A stretch of 64,000 bases of DNA, taken from NCBI GenBank assembly GCA_940671915.1, contig CALNVZ010003426.1, positions 5,363,873 to 5,427,872 of the forward strand, given 5' to 3'. Positions 45,376 through 57,250 of this stretch are shown here, piece by piece. Within the stretch, counting starts at the first letter, position 1, and every line of letters begins with the position of its first letter. The stretch comes from Paracentrotus lividus (Eukaryota; Echinodermata; Echinoidea; Camarodonta; Echinidae). The notes under the pieces are model-generated. The model was given only the letters and a program-made list of their open reading frames with translations, made no database searches and was not told the DNA's origin. The position numbers and the translations under genes were made by a program.

Positions 45376-47099
45376 TTTAAATGTCTAAGCTGTTAATTTA
45401 TGAATAGAAAATCTTAATATACAAACCAAGACAACAGAGTATTCAAAGCTAACGTCAGATTACTTGCAAAACTTTATTAGTAATAATGATTATTTATATA
45501 CTTTGTATTTTTTGTAAAATCAATCAATAGCATAGCCTCTTAGTCCGTTGAGGCGCGGACGGGAGAGGCGGTATATTTGGTTCTTTGTTCTTTGATAATA
45601 CTCAACTAGAGTTTGTAAACATATTATAGATAAATGTAGTTTCTTGTTTTGTTCATGAGGTTTTTGATATAATGTATGATGATACAATTCCATACTTGTA
45701 ACTTCCCCTTTGGGGCAAATAGTGAGTTGATAATAGTAGGAGATCAAAGTAGTGTTTCGTGAGAGTGGTTTTATAATTGAGAGAGAGCTCATTTCAGCTA
45801 TTTGCATTGAAATAATCTCTCAAGTTCGAATATAGGTTGATCTGATTGTCTGACAGTTATTATATATCTTAGTTTAACTGTATTATGATTAGCTGGTTAC
45901 GGATGTATGACTAAAATATATACTACGTTAACTGTCGATATAAGTACTTATAGTAGTTATGTGATAATTATAGGTGAGTGTAGTATAGTGTATGATTATT
46001 ATACAGTAATAAATCTAATAGTTTGTGACAGATCATATGGATTAACGACACTGTAATTTTTAAAAGACGCGTTTTAATAATTCGGAAAGTTGGCTTGTTT
46101 ATGCAGTGAATACGAGGGAGGTATGCAGTCAAGATATTGAGGCTTGTAATGATAGTTTGTTTTATTTTTTTTATTAATGAGGGGCATTTAAGTTAATTCT
46201 GCCAATAATATCATTTCCTGTATATAAATATGCTGTTACCACCAATTTTAAATTCTAAATACTATACGATTTTCTAATGCTTTGCGATTGTATATAATAT
46301 CCTTGTAACATATATCGATATATAATTTAAATTTATTTAATTACATTCTTGAATTGTAACACTATTGAACTCGATCTGTTTTCTACTTATAAGCCTCTTC
46401 GGTAAGTGCCGAGTAACAGTATAAGAGTTGGAAATCCAAATTTGATTATGTAATTCAATAATCTCTGTATTCCTGTATAGTAACTCAAATTTCTTAGCCA
46501 TGTATATACGTGTATTTATCAATTGATTCAAATTTATCATCGAACTAGAATGAGTGTAAACATTATGTCAATTTACTCTTTGTAAATGCACCGCAATGTC
46601 GGATTGTCCGCCGATGATTGTTTATTGTTTTATCATAAACCATACTATCTAATCTTATAACCATCTATCTATCGTATCTAGTCCTATGCATGTACCTCAG
46701 GATATATCCCAGTCAGTTCAGAAGCTCGTGCACTCATTTGATAAGCTGGTTCATCAGTTAGGAGCGATCTTAGCTGTTCAGTCGTATTCCGGAGATCATT
46801 AAGTTTCCTTATATCCAGCAATCAATCACATTTTATGTTGTCAAATTCAGATTAAGTGCACGTAGTAACTGGTAACCTAAGAGGGATAAGTAATTCAAGT
46901 TTAGCAGAGGACGGCTGTTCTAATGATTGCCGCAAGTAACGCCATAAGACGGCATGTTACCAATCTCAGTTCCGCAGTATTCAACTTTACTCGATCATTA
47001 AATTTAGCACGTTCAAATATTAGGACTTAGATCACTTATAGCTTGCCAGGAAATACTTTTGGTGAGAGTTAACTGCATATAATCCATGATCATGAGGTA
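45376..47099. other. Intergenic, AT-rich, nothing recognised
   Basis: No exon, RNA gene or clear repeat on either strand. Short open frames have no motif. Confidence 0.4.
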
Positions 47100-47930
47100 T
47101 TTTGTTATTCTTTCAGAAATCTAAATGTTTCGGTGCGGAAATTGGCTAGTCTCGAAGCTGACAACAACGGAGACAATCGAAGTATTTGGTAGCCGTCTTA
47201 TGCATCAAAGCGGATTCGCACTGAAAACACTATAAATTGCGGCTGCACGTTAGTCAATCGTGTAGCCGACTAGCTTTTTTAAAAGCTGACTAGTCTTAGT
47301 TGATAGCCAACAGACGACTAGCTTATAAAGCTAGTCGGGTCAGACGTAGGCTAGTTTCCTTCAACACAAAACGTCGGTTATTCGTAACGGACCTATGAGC
47401 TTACAAAAACCTCGTCACGCTCATCTAGCGGGGAACTAGCGGTTGAAGACTAAGTGCGATAGTATCCTGATCAACGTTAGTTGCGATGCGCAAGTGAACC
47501 GGCAGACGTAGTGTGTTTGAATGGCTCTCAGTCGCGGATCACGGGCCCACGGACTATGATTTAGAGAGATCGAAGCGACGTCTCCGTCGCTTGACCGAAT
47601 CAAGTTTAATGACAGCGGACTTAGCACTTAAAAAGCACCACGAGTCCGTAGCTGACCATCGCCATATTAGCATAGATCTTTGACGAGGCTTTTTGAGCAT
47701 GTGGTTACCGATAGCGGCTCATATTATACGAGCTAGGTCGGGGCTCCTGGGGTGTACAACACTACGGCTAGCGTCCGTCGCCAGCGTACCCGTCCTTGTA
47801 TCTGCCGCGATGGCTTGCCTGATTGGCTGAGCTGTCGTTGAGCCAGACAAGCATTAGGCACTGGTGACCACGAGGTTAAGATTGGCATCACCACTGTACA
47901 GCGTAGACTTGGCAACATCTGCAAATATTT
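47100..47930. other. Compositional island, CpG- and TAG-rich, function unknown
   Basis: This stretch has clearly higher GC and CpG than the flanks and many CTAG words. Near 47270-47340 there are near-palindromes (CGACTAGCTTATAAAGCTAG) that resemble the array at 49479-49614. Two - strand frames of 63 codons each, at 47436 and 47733, are open but unlike any family I know. It might be an old transposon interior or a foreign segment. Confidence 0.35.
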
Positions 47931-48700
47931 AGAGAGACGACTTTATAAAGTACGATTAAAAGACATGCATTTTGTCACAAGAATTTGAAGCAAAAAAAAC
48001 AGGAAAAAAAAATGTTTATGATAATAAAGTCAGCACAGACAGGAATAATACAGGAAGGCACAATTCAGGTTAATCATATATGGCATAACAAAAGCATAAT
48101 GGTGTGGCCACGGGGTCCCAGCAGTCGCCGCGCCTGGCTTGACTCATCATGGATTTTGTTGATAGGCCTACCTGGCTCTTTGCCATTTTCGCGAGTATAC
48201 ACTTGTATCTTGTAAGGCGCACTCTTCAACGAATCCCAAAGCGCGCCTCCTAATCCAATATTCTTTTCTTTCACATACAAGTAATCTAACACGACAAAGT
48301 GGCGCCATCTTTGATTATTAACGAATGTTAATTTCAATTTTCATAAAGTTTAATATGGATTGATACTAATCAGTCGATTGTAAAGTACACACAATTTAAG
48401 TAAATTGGATTTGGCAAGAGCATATATTTTCGCGTGGTGATTATTAGCATTAACCTATGTTGAAAAAAATAACGCTATCTGTGAACTGAAACATAAGGAA
48501 TTAAAAAAGAGTACTCACAACTTCATGTCACAGGAAGGAGATCGCCATTATAATCAAAATCTTAAGCTTTACGGGGTATATCCAGTGTGCGTCTGTACAG
48601 TTTGCTCATTAAATGGAATTCACATACAGATAATGCAACTAATACATGTAATAGTGATGTCCTTTTCGCAATGCGCATGTTATTCAATCAATTGTACCAC
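47931..48700. other. Intergenic, nothing recognised
   Basis: Mixed-composition sequence; a balanced-GC portion at 48090-48310 has open frames on both strands but no recognisable motif. Confidence 0.35.
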
Positions 48701-49310
48701 TTTCTATTCACTGCTGTTGCTAAGCCAGGCATTCACCAGTAATCTATAAGAATAGACGGTTCATGGGTTCTATAGTAACGAAGTATTCAATTAGCCTGTA
48801 ATTAAAGGCGCGGTCCCACTGGCTCTTTAGGATGATTTGCGTATGAATTGCGGATTGTTTGTTTTGTTTTTGTTTTTTGTTACGGATGAACGAAATTTGT
48901 ATACGCAACTCATGCGCAATTAATCCTCCCGTCAGTGGGACCGGGCCTTAAAGAATGGAATAATATTTCTAACCTACTCGTGAATGGCATACTTGTCACG
49001 ATTTATGTTATTTCGGCTATCGTAATGCTCTTAGATTGTCAAGCAAAAACAACCTTTGTTTGAGAATGTTGATTGTATCCAACTTCTATTCACTGTTGTT
49101 GCTAAGCCGGGAATTCACCAGCAATCTGTAAGGAAATACCGGGTTCTTGAGTTCTATAGTAACAAGGTATTCAATTAGCCTGTAATTGAAGAATGGAGAA
49201 CAAATTTTGGAATCTACCGGTACTCGTGAATTGCATACTTGTCATGATAGATGTTATGTCTCGTAAGCTTTCAGATTGTCAAGCGAAAACAACCTTTGTT
49301 TCAGAATGTA
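48701..49310. repeat. Tandem duplication, unit about 380 bp without its insert
   Basis: Copy 1 (48701-49080) and copy 2 (from 49083) share 'TTCTATTCACTGCTGTTGCT', 'TATTCAATTAGCCTGTAATT', 'AGAATGGA', 'TGCATACTTGTCA' and 'ATTGTCAAGC...AACAACCTTTGTTT'. Copy 1 contains the MITE 48806-48948; copy 2 is free of it and shows the empty site. Confidence 0.85.
48806..48948. mobile_element. 143-bp MITE with TAA duplication (PIF/Harbinger-like)
   Basis: AGGCGCGGTCCCACTGGC at the left pairs with GTCAGTGGGACCGGGCCT at the right. TAA flanks both ends (48803-48805, 48949-48951). The neighbouring duplicate reads GTAATTGAAGAATGG across the same point, so borders and duplication are confirmed by a paralogous empty site. 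A second member is at 63853-64000 in inverse orientation. Confidence 0.9.
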
Positions 49311-49429
49311 TCAAATGGATTATGCTCGGAAACAGGATAAATAGAGAAGGTGCATTGAAACGACATTGCAACTATTTGTATCAAAAGCTAGTCAGTCATT
49401 CTAATGGGTGAACTGTCCTACCCCCTACT

Positions 49430-49625
49430 TTTTTTTGACCTAGTCGGTCACGTCGATGGACTAGCATCAAGCTTGACGGACGAGCTTTAAAGCTCGTCTG
49501 TCAAGTTGAGAGATGTAGATTCAGTTGTATGCTAGTCCGTCTTGACGGACTAACATGGCAGACTAGCTTTAAAACTAGTCCGTCTTGACCGACTAGCTTT
49601 AAAGCTAGTCGGTCCATTCACGGAC
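49430..49625. repeat. Array of short perfect palindromes with GACTAGC/GACGAGC stems
   Basis: Palindromes at 49479-49498 (GACGAGCTTTAAAGCTCGTC), 49533-49552 (TAGTCCGTC around TT), 49561-49580 (one mismatch) and 49587-49614 (a perfect 28-mer). The stem changes between units are mirrored in both arms (GACGAGC against GACTAGC), so symmetry is kept while the sequence varies. No function can be named. Confidence 0.85.
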
Positions 49626-49660
49626 GAGGTTAGGTTTTCAGTGTGTGCTTAAGTATGATA

Positions 49661-50605
49661 GGGTACATGCAGGTAATATGGGCCACCTGAAGCAAATCAT
49701 GTCGTGACCGTCGACTGGTGACCGGTGACCGGTGTGAGCACCATAATGTATATCGTCGTGAGAGCATCTGATGCCGAAATTTCTCTGAGAAAATTGCTGA
49801 AAACCAGCAAGGTAGGTAAAACTTACGGCATTTTTTTACCCTGATGTATAATCTGATATTTCACAGAATGTGATGGTGAAAGAGTGTTTGAGGGGGTAAT
49901 CTCAATTGTTTTGTATATTTAGTAAGCTTATAGTTTCATTTTTATCATACTAGCGTGTACAGGTAAATTTGTTTTAGTGAAGGGATGCAATGTGGCATTG
50001 AATGCTTGCCTGACACAGCAACATTAGTGCAGGTAATATGGGACATCCAAAATGGCGGAAATGATTCTGGTACTTAGTATTGGGGATGAGGCATCAATCT
50101 CTTTGCTACGATTTTTGGGGGTATATTCACAGTATATAATTAAAATAAATAACTTGTTGGAGGCCTATATTGACTTGTATAATGAAAATAATATTTAAAT
50201 AATATTTTAAAAAAGAAATAATATACAAAATACACAAACCATGAAATATATAGTCAAAGAATTTTTTAAACGGTCTTATAATTTCAAATTATATCTTAAA
50301 GTTAATGATTTTCAACATTTTAAGCAAATTCCAGACATGGTAGAGTCATTGTAGTTTTTAAAACATACATTAAATACATGTGCCCATATTACCTGCACAT
50401 GCAGGTACTATGGACACTTTGGTAATGACGTCAACATTTGAATATTGCAGACAGGGGGGTTGGTGATAATTGTTTTTCTTCACAATAGAAGTTAGAGCAG
50501 TAGTTATTGATTCATATAAACAAAGATTAGACTGTGTGTCATTTCGTAATTTTTATGCAAATTAGGGAAATGAGCTTAGGGGGCCCATATTACCTGCATG
50601 TACCC
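49661..50605 (+). mobile_element. 945-bp terminal-inverted-repeat element, copy B, TA target site
   Basis: Same family as 40647-41600, in the opposite orientation, with the same ends and a TA on each side (49659-49660, 50606-50607). The interior keeps the ATATTACCTGCA words and the 'GTGACCGGTGACCGGTGTGA' block. Copies differ by scattered substitutions and indels. Confidence 0.9.
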
Positions 50606-50889
50606 TATACATTTTTCCAGTTATTAATTAGTTCATGAAATTATTTTTTCACCCTACATATTCTCTTTTTACTCAGGTAACAATTTATCTTGCATAATTA
50701 CATAGTCAACACACAAAAACTCTTCCACATAACAAATTATTCGTTGCGCGGCATTCGGGGGTGGGCGTGGAGGGTAGCCGAACAGTGGTGCGCCAAAAAA
50801 TAGGAGAAAGAGAAATTTTTGAAGGAAAAAAAAAGAGAAAGGGAAAAAGAGCGGAAAAGGGAAAAGGAAACAGAGGGAAAAAAGCGCGT
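50606..50889. other. Spacer with A/G-rich stretch
   Basis: 50800-50885 is almost pure A/G on the top strand. Nothing else seen. Confidence 0.5.
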
Positions 50890-51325
50890 CATAATGGTCG
50901 CCAATTCTATCTTAAATTTAGGGTGTACCAAATCAACTTTAAACTAAGGGGAGCCAAATAAACCTTAAAATTAGGGGTGCTATACTGATCTTAAACTATA
51001 AGGGGGAGCCACTTCGATCTTAAATTTAGGGGGCGCAAAATTGATTTTGAATTTAAGGGCACCATAGTTATCTTTAACTTAGGGGGCTCCAAATTGACCT
51101 AAAACATATAGGATCTTAAATTAAGTTGGGCGCTACTTTGATCTTGAATTAGGGGCGCCATATTGATCTAAAACCCAGGGGCGCCAAAGTGATCTGAAAC
51201 TTTTGGGGCGGCATATTGGCGTTAATTCGATGATAGATATAGGGGCGCCAAATCGACCTGAAGCTAAGAGGCGCCAGATTGACCTTAAACATAGGGGTGC
51301 CATAATGATCTTTGATCTTATTCTA
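50890..51325. repeat. Minisatellite with a period of about 30 bp
   Basis: About fourteen units with the rough consensus GGGGCGCCAAATTGATCTTA plus a short AAACTTA-type linker. The GGGGCGCC and GATCTTAAA parts are best kept; units vary in length by a few bases. CpG sits in most units (GGCGCC, the NarI word). Confidence 0.85.
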
Positions 51326-51481
51326 AAGTAATTAACCAGAACTTAAAAAAAAAGAAAAGTTGTTTCATCATAACACTCAACAGTAAAGAAATGTTTAAAA
51401 TGATCTAAATCTCAATATAGAGAAAACGTTATAGTTTTTCATTATTATTTTTTATTATTATTATTATTATTATTCTTATAG

Positions 51482-51860
51482 AATAGATATAAAGCTTCAG
51501 AAAAAGAAATCGCTATTTTAAATGTTCAGTCTAAAAGTAACCAAGAATTTACAACGATTTGCCAAATTTTATACCAACTTGGTTTAACCAATGCCAAAGT
51601 TGATTGCCTCAGCGCGGATTTGATTGCGGGATCGCACGCATTCCATCCGATTACTAATTTGATTGCTTTTGAGGGGGATTTTGATTTGAAGGCTTTTAAT
51701 ACCAAAGCGGAGGAACTAAGTGGGAATTTGAATGATGAATTTGACGCAGTAGAAATATTTTGGGAATTTGAATGAACTGATTATCGAATGGAGTGACGAA
51801 CTTCCGAAACTGAGTGGGAAATCCTATATTAAAGTACGACCAGAATACATAACAACGTAG
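51482..51860 (+). pseudogene. Coding-like stretch without start codon, family unknown
   Basis: From 51482, right after an acceptor-like TTATTATTCTTATAG, a frame stays open for 97 codons to TGA 51773-51775. Its composition looks like a real soluble protein: ASEKEIAILNVQSKSN, then ICQILYQLGLTNAKVDC, AGSHAFHPITNLIAFEGDF and a final acidic 'DAVEIFWEFE'. In another frame a further 29 codons follow (NELIIEWSDELPKLSG to VRPEYITT) up to TAG 51858-51860, as if one frameshift near 51760 separates two parts. No ATG occurs in the main frame. It may be the last exon of an unknown gene, a decayed bacterial-type gene, or chance. I do not recognise a domain. Confidence 0.4.
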
Positions 51861-51949
51861 ACATATTTGTCACATTTTGTGAATCATGATTAAACTACAG
51901 ATTTAAGCGATGGCTTAACTTAGTTAAGTACACCTTTGTTAATACAAGC

Positions 51950-53111
51950 CAATGGGTCAGATGCATAAAAAGTAGCAATTGCTTGAAAGCAATTGCTTCA
52001 AGCAAAAGCAATTGCAAGCAAGCCGCAAAGACAAGCCCAAAGGCCAATGTGCTAAATTTCAGTATGCTATAAACCCTTCTTGCCTAGGCTCCCAAACTCC
52101 TTTGGCTTGCCCTTAAGCGAGCAATGCTAGGGGATTCAACAATATCGACGTCACCGCTGATGCGAACACGACCTCACAAAACACCAAGAGCTGAGGCACT
52201 CGTATCAAGCAAAGGTGAATGATTTCGAGGTAAAGATTACTGGAAAAATAGACAACTTGACTTTTTGCATTATTCTTCATAAAGTTATAAAATAAAATAA
52301 AAATACCAAGCTGACCAAATTATTGGTTTTGATTAACCATCGTTAACGGTTCCAAAAAGAATTGTGAAAATTACACAGAGACAACTTTGCTTTCAGGAAA
52401 TTCCTGAATCTTTCAGGAAAACTTTGCTTCTAATAATTCCGGTTTCTATCTCACAGAACTTATGCCGGTTCCTCTGATGTTTTTATTTACTTAGAACATT
52501 TACAAATATATTCCCCTGTAGATACTAGTCGCCTGAGAAAAAAGAGCCTGGCTGATTCCCCTACATGCTCCCCCCATTGAGCTGGAAACCCTGGCAGTCC
52601 GGCCAGCGTAATGGGAGCTACCGCCGGTGATGCTCCTTAATGAGTCCTCACTTTTTCATCTGTGTTCTTGATAAGAATCTGTAAGCCATTCATTCCACGA
52701 TATCTTTTTATCCAAACGAAAAAAAAATCTGATCGCAGTAGATCTCTGGTAGTAATTTCTTCATCGATTAATTTGTTTCCTGTGCACTCTTAGAAATTTT
52801 TCTCTTCACATTGCATAAACATGATGATTAATTCGTTGAAATGTCTTGATCATAGCAATACGCTTCAACTGCCTATGAAGGAGCTTGACAAAACACGAGT
52901 CAAATGGCCTAAGCGCACTGCAAAAATGTTTGCTTATGGCATACCACTTTAGCAGTTTGCTAAATCCGTCAAGCAAGTGCTAGCAGCATAGAATGTGCTT
53001 GAGCTTACTAGCAAAACTTTTGCTTGTAAGCAATTGCTCATTTTTATGCATACGGAATCAAGCTAAAGCCTAGAAAAAGCAATTGCTATTTTTTATGCAT
53101 TTGACCCATTG
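51950..53111. mobile_element. 1.16-kb non-autonomous element with GCAATTGCTT-rich ends
   Basis: The ends CAATGGGTCAGATGCATAAA and the inverse of it, ATGCATTTGACCCATTG, are imperfect inverted repeats followed inward by AGCAATTGCTT words. Several AAGCAATTGCTT palindromes lie near both ends. A GC-balanced interior has no gene. No clear target duplication. Confidence 0.7.
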
Positions 53112-53340
53112 TCATCTCCCGTTTGTCTCTCCCACTCTACTTCTCTAACATGTCTAATGTCTCAACCACAACAAGCACATACCAGCACCGATACACTCAT
53201 ATACATGTCATGCGTGTGTGTACCCGAAGATCAAGACTGCTCTGACGAAAATTGCTCCGCACTCTCATTAATGTACTAACCTCAGTCCTACAGCTAACTC
53301 TATAACCCGAACCTAACATGAAATAATTGTGCAACCCTAT
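53112..53340. other. Spacer, nothing recognised
   Basis: No coding or repeat signal that I can support. Confidence 0.4.
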
Positions 53341-53671
53341 GTGACTGGTAATGTCGCAGCGATGCATAATGTCATACAAACGCATTATTTACGTCTTGGA
53401 CCAACCTGTGACGTCACCATCCGAAAGACGTGCCTGGGATTCGAACCTCGGTCCGATCCGCATCAGTTTGGAAGCTGAATTTCTTTTCCCATAATGTAAA
53501 CGATTCAAATGATTTCAGTTATTTTCACTGAAAAGGCCAACAAACTGATAAAAATCGGACCGAGGTTCGAATCCCAGTCACGAATTCTCGGATTGTCACG
53601 TCAATGATGGTCCCAGACGTAAATGATTCCATAATGCATGTAATGTGACATTATGCGACATTACCGGTCGT
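53341..53671. mobile_element. Hairpin element carrying an inverted tRNA-type B box in each arm
   Basis: The arms 53341-53460 and about 53548-53671 are reverse complements with small gaps: TGACTGGTAATGTCG pairs with CGACATTACCGGTCG, and GGGATTCGAACCTCGGTCC pairs with GGACCGAGGTTCGAATCCC. The word GGTTCGAATCCC is a perfect B box, present once per arm in opposite orientation. Either a snapback SINE pair or a MITE that captured a tRNA-like end. Confidence 0.7.
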
Positions 53672-53702
53672 AACAAGCCTTAGCATCTCAGATGATATAA
53701 AG

Positions 53703-53878
53703 CCGGGGTTGTTTCACCAAGTCGTTCTTAAAGTTACGAATGACTTTACGAACAACTGGAACATGTTCTTTGTGTCATATTAATCACCGGCCATGCTCAA
53801 TCATTTAGCACAAGAACTGATCACCAGTCGTTCTTAAAGTCATTCGTAACTTACTTACGACTTGGTAACACACCCCGG
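53703..53878. mobile_element. 176-bp MITE with long inverted ends
   Basis: CCGGGGTTGTTTCACCAAGT and ACTTGGTAACACACCCCGG are inverted ends; AGTTACGAATGACTTTACGA and its counterpart follow. Hairpin-forming, no coding. Target duplication not clear. Confidence 0.8.
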
Positions 53879-55559
53879 AGCAATAGTTGGCAGCGTCTGC
53901 TCATCGGACCACATTGCAGTCAACATCGATCCCTAACACCGCTGTCCCTAAAGCTTTCCCAACGAAATTTCTGATAATGAATAAACGATATGTACCCTCG
54001 GTTGCAATGTTCTTTTTAAAGGTTTATCTTCCGTCCTCCGTATACACAAACTCAGATAGTTTAAATGTAAGTTTACAATAAACAAAAATACAATATGTCA
54101 CTTTTTTTTCCAGCTGATATTTTTATTATTGCTTTCTATTTTCACACATTGCGCAAGTAGGACATTTTACAACATTTCGGGGAACATGGAGACGAGGTTT
54201 CTAAATCTCCTGCAGGATGGTTTCAGATAATGTAATTTCTGGTCCGGGGATCCATCAGGTCGTGTCATTTTATCAGTTTACATAGAATCACCATTGCCTG
54301 CACCTGTTGGTAAAGAATAACAGCAATTAAGTTAATTGACCTGTTTCTAAATTATACATTCACTTGTTCTGTTTACATTGTAATTATGTTATGATGATTG
54401 AAATGTGTATATTTTAATGACCTGCTATGCAAACAACATTTATATTTTGTCTACTGTTATGTGGAAAAAATAAATAAATAAATAATAAAATAAAGAAGAC
54501 AAAAAACAACCAATGAATGAGCTGCAATAAAATACGATTACACTTGCCGCTGCGAATATATGCATACCAAATCCCAGAAAATTAACTGCCCAACAATGGC
54601 ATTGTGGGCAATACCTCCATGGACTATTACCCCTATGACAAATCCCCAGAAAAATAATTGCCCCGGCGCAATTATCCCTATGAATCATCCCAGACAATCT
54701 ATTTTTCCCCTAAAAAAAAGGGAGCAAAAACTCAATCAGTATGGGCTGGTGATTGTACATGTCCTCGCGTATATTAGCTGTAATGTTCTTGTCCTATACT
54801 GTTGGCCTGCGAAAAATGCCCCATATCTACCCGGGTGTTATGTCTGTTTACACTTATATATCCTGTAAAAAATAAGATAATATGGGTATTTCTATTCTAT
54901 AAAATTGTACTTAATTTAGCCCTAGGGCGGCCATGTGCATAATTAATAAAGATAATTAAATGAATAATAAGAAAAATGATCTTGCCAGCACAGTAGATGA
55001 CGGTCCCGTCCTCCTCTGAACACGTTCATCTGGCCGTAAGCCAATCGCAGGCGAGCAGATATAGAAGAAAGAAAAAGAAAAAAAGAAAAAAAATATAACG
55101 AGAAGAACGAAAAGTTACAGATAAAGTTCTCTTTTCTTTCTAAAGGATCCCACGTGAGAGGAATATTCATTGAAATCAGTCAGTTGTGAAACACATTCGG
55201 AACGCACTTCAGTGAAACTATTACAAGATCGCGAACAAAAGCATTTCGCAGAAGCTAGACAAATTAGAATTGAAGTTCATGTTAGGTGGCCTAACTATCG
55301 CGAAAATATTGTCCCTACGGTTTTCATTCAAATTCTATTTAATATAGTTTAGTATCAAAAAAACCGAAACGCAGAATTCTTTAAACGAGATATAATATAT
55401 ATATATAATATAACCTATATATTATATAATTGAATTGATATGAAGGTGTTTTTTGTCTAAAATAGGTTTTTATATCCTAACATTTTACCATCATCATAAA
55501 CTATTAATACCATATTAAGTCAGATCAAGTCTCCGAACAACGTATCGAGCTTGAAAGAA
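53879..55559. other. Intergenic, nothing recognised
   Basis: Mixed AT-rich sequence with a (TA)n stretch at about 55389-55440 and A/G-rich runs near 55065-55100. No gene supported. Confidence 0.4.
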
Positions 55560-57250
55560 TGGCCCGCGGTCACAGCATTTATAAACGCAAGTTTTGTATG
55601 GATAAAGGGTTTAGGGTAAGTGGGGGGGCGTGCGGTGAGCATGCAAAGAACGGGAAAAATCACGGACTTCAACAAAATGCATATCATGTATCGTATTTTC
55701 TGTATTAAGTTTAAAAACATCTTGACAGATTAACTCCTAAGCACTAGCTCTGCGTCAAAAATAACCTATACTTTTGTTTTTGTTCTTTTTTTTTATATTT
55801 ATTATAATTGTTTTTTTTTTTTACAAGAACGAGTCTTTAAATTTACATTATACGACAAGATATATATTGATGCGATGTTTCTTGATTAAGCCAAGGCGTG
55901 ATATATTAAAAAGAAGATCTTCTAAATGGAAAGCCTAATCATTTGATTTCTTTATATAAAAAAAAGGAAGAAAAAAAAAGAAAAAAAAAAAACAGAAGAG
56001 TAAGGGGAAAAAAAAAAAATCGTAAATGATAGAGCGTAAATATTCATTTAATGAATGAAAACGCTGTAAAAATACAAAAACAACAAGAACAGTATATCAT
56101 ACGAAAAGTTTTAGTACTTCCTCATGAAAAAAAACCCCTCCTATTAATAAACCATACAGTAATACACATCCCGAAACGGGACTTTGATTATTGAAAATAA
56201 GTTATTTATTAATTATTTCCCTTTATTCTTCCCTGTGTGCTTGCACTGAAAGTAAAAAAAAAGAAAAAGAAAAGGAAGTGGATGTTCCGATCAAACTGCC
56301 AAATGCTTTTTGTCCACCGCAAGAAGTGGAAGTGTACGATAGTGAAATCGAGTGTCATGCAGTTTCCGGGAGATAAACATTGCTTAGATAATGAGACGCT
56401 TTTGCTTTAGATATTCATAAATTCAGAATGGGTAATGATAATCGTATATGTTATTGACATGTGCTGTTTGATTGTGACACGAAGTGCTCCGTTCTTGCCA
56501 AATCACTTAGCAACACGCAATATTTCCTGGGAACCGGAATAATAACAGGTTTCGTTATTTCTGTTAAGTCTGAAATGAAGTTATTTATTTCAATGAATGT
56601 TATGCCTTTGCAAGAAAGTGTATGAGGATGGTCAAGTAGAACCCCATTATATCACATATTTATAATTATGACTTCCCCTTGCGCCACCTCCCATTGTTTG
56701 CATGTTTAGGCGAACTTACGATGATTTTGGCCGCGTCGATTGATTTGGGTGTGACGTTAGGCCTTACCATTTTTGGTCCATCATTAAAGAAAAATATACA
56801 TTTAACTCGATTTCAAAAACACCCACTGTATAGAATTCCATAAGTTTACCTATGTAACCATTGACCTTTGACCTACTTTCCCCCAAACTCTAATGGTCTT
56901 CCGATGGTGATGCATCCTGCCACAAAGTTTGAACTTCATATCTTCTTTGGATAACGTGATAACGATGTCCATTCCTGGAAATTCTCGAGTTGACCTTTAT
57001 TACCCATGCACCTCCGTCCCAAATAATCCAAAATGCAATCAGATTGTCTTACTTAGTAAGTACATATTATCATTTAGTTTTAAGTTCATATCATAACCAT
57101 TTCTTGAGATTCACGACAGAGGGCCATTTATATTTGTCTTAGAATGGCAAAAGTTGATTAAGGGCTCCATTTTAGATTTTTGCAAGCCTTCACAAAATTA
57201 CTCAATCCTTAATACCAAAAATCGGAAAGAAAGAGAAGACATATAGAGAG
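55560..57250. repeat. Diverged duplicate segment, copy B (partner 31520-33600)
   Basis: Carries the shared blocks listed for copy A in the same order and orientation, from AAGTGGGGG...GAGCATGCAAAGA near 55620 to 'CACAAAATTACTCAATCCTT' at 57191-57210 and AGAAAGAGAAGACA. It lacks the TA-rich inserts of copy A and differs by many substitutions and indels. Confidence 0.7.

Noticed and set aside
47733-47924. 63-codon - strand frame in the CpG-rich island
   Set aside because: Open frame probably follows from higher GC content; no recognised family. Kept only as part of the island.
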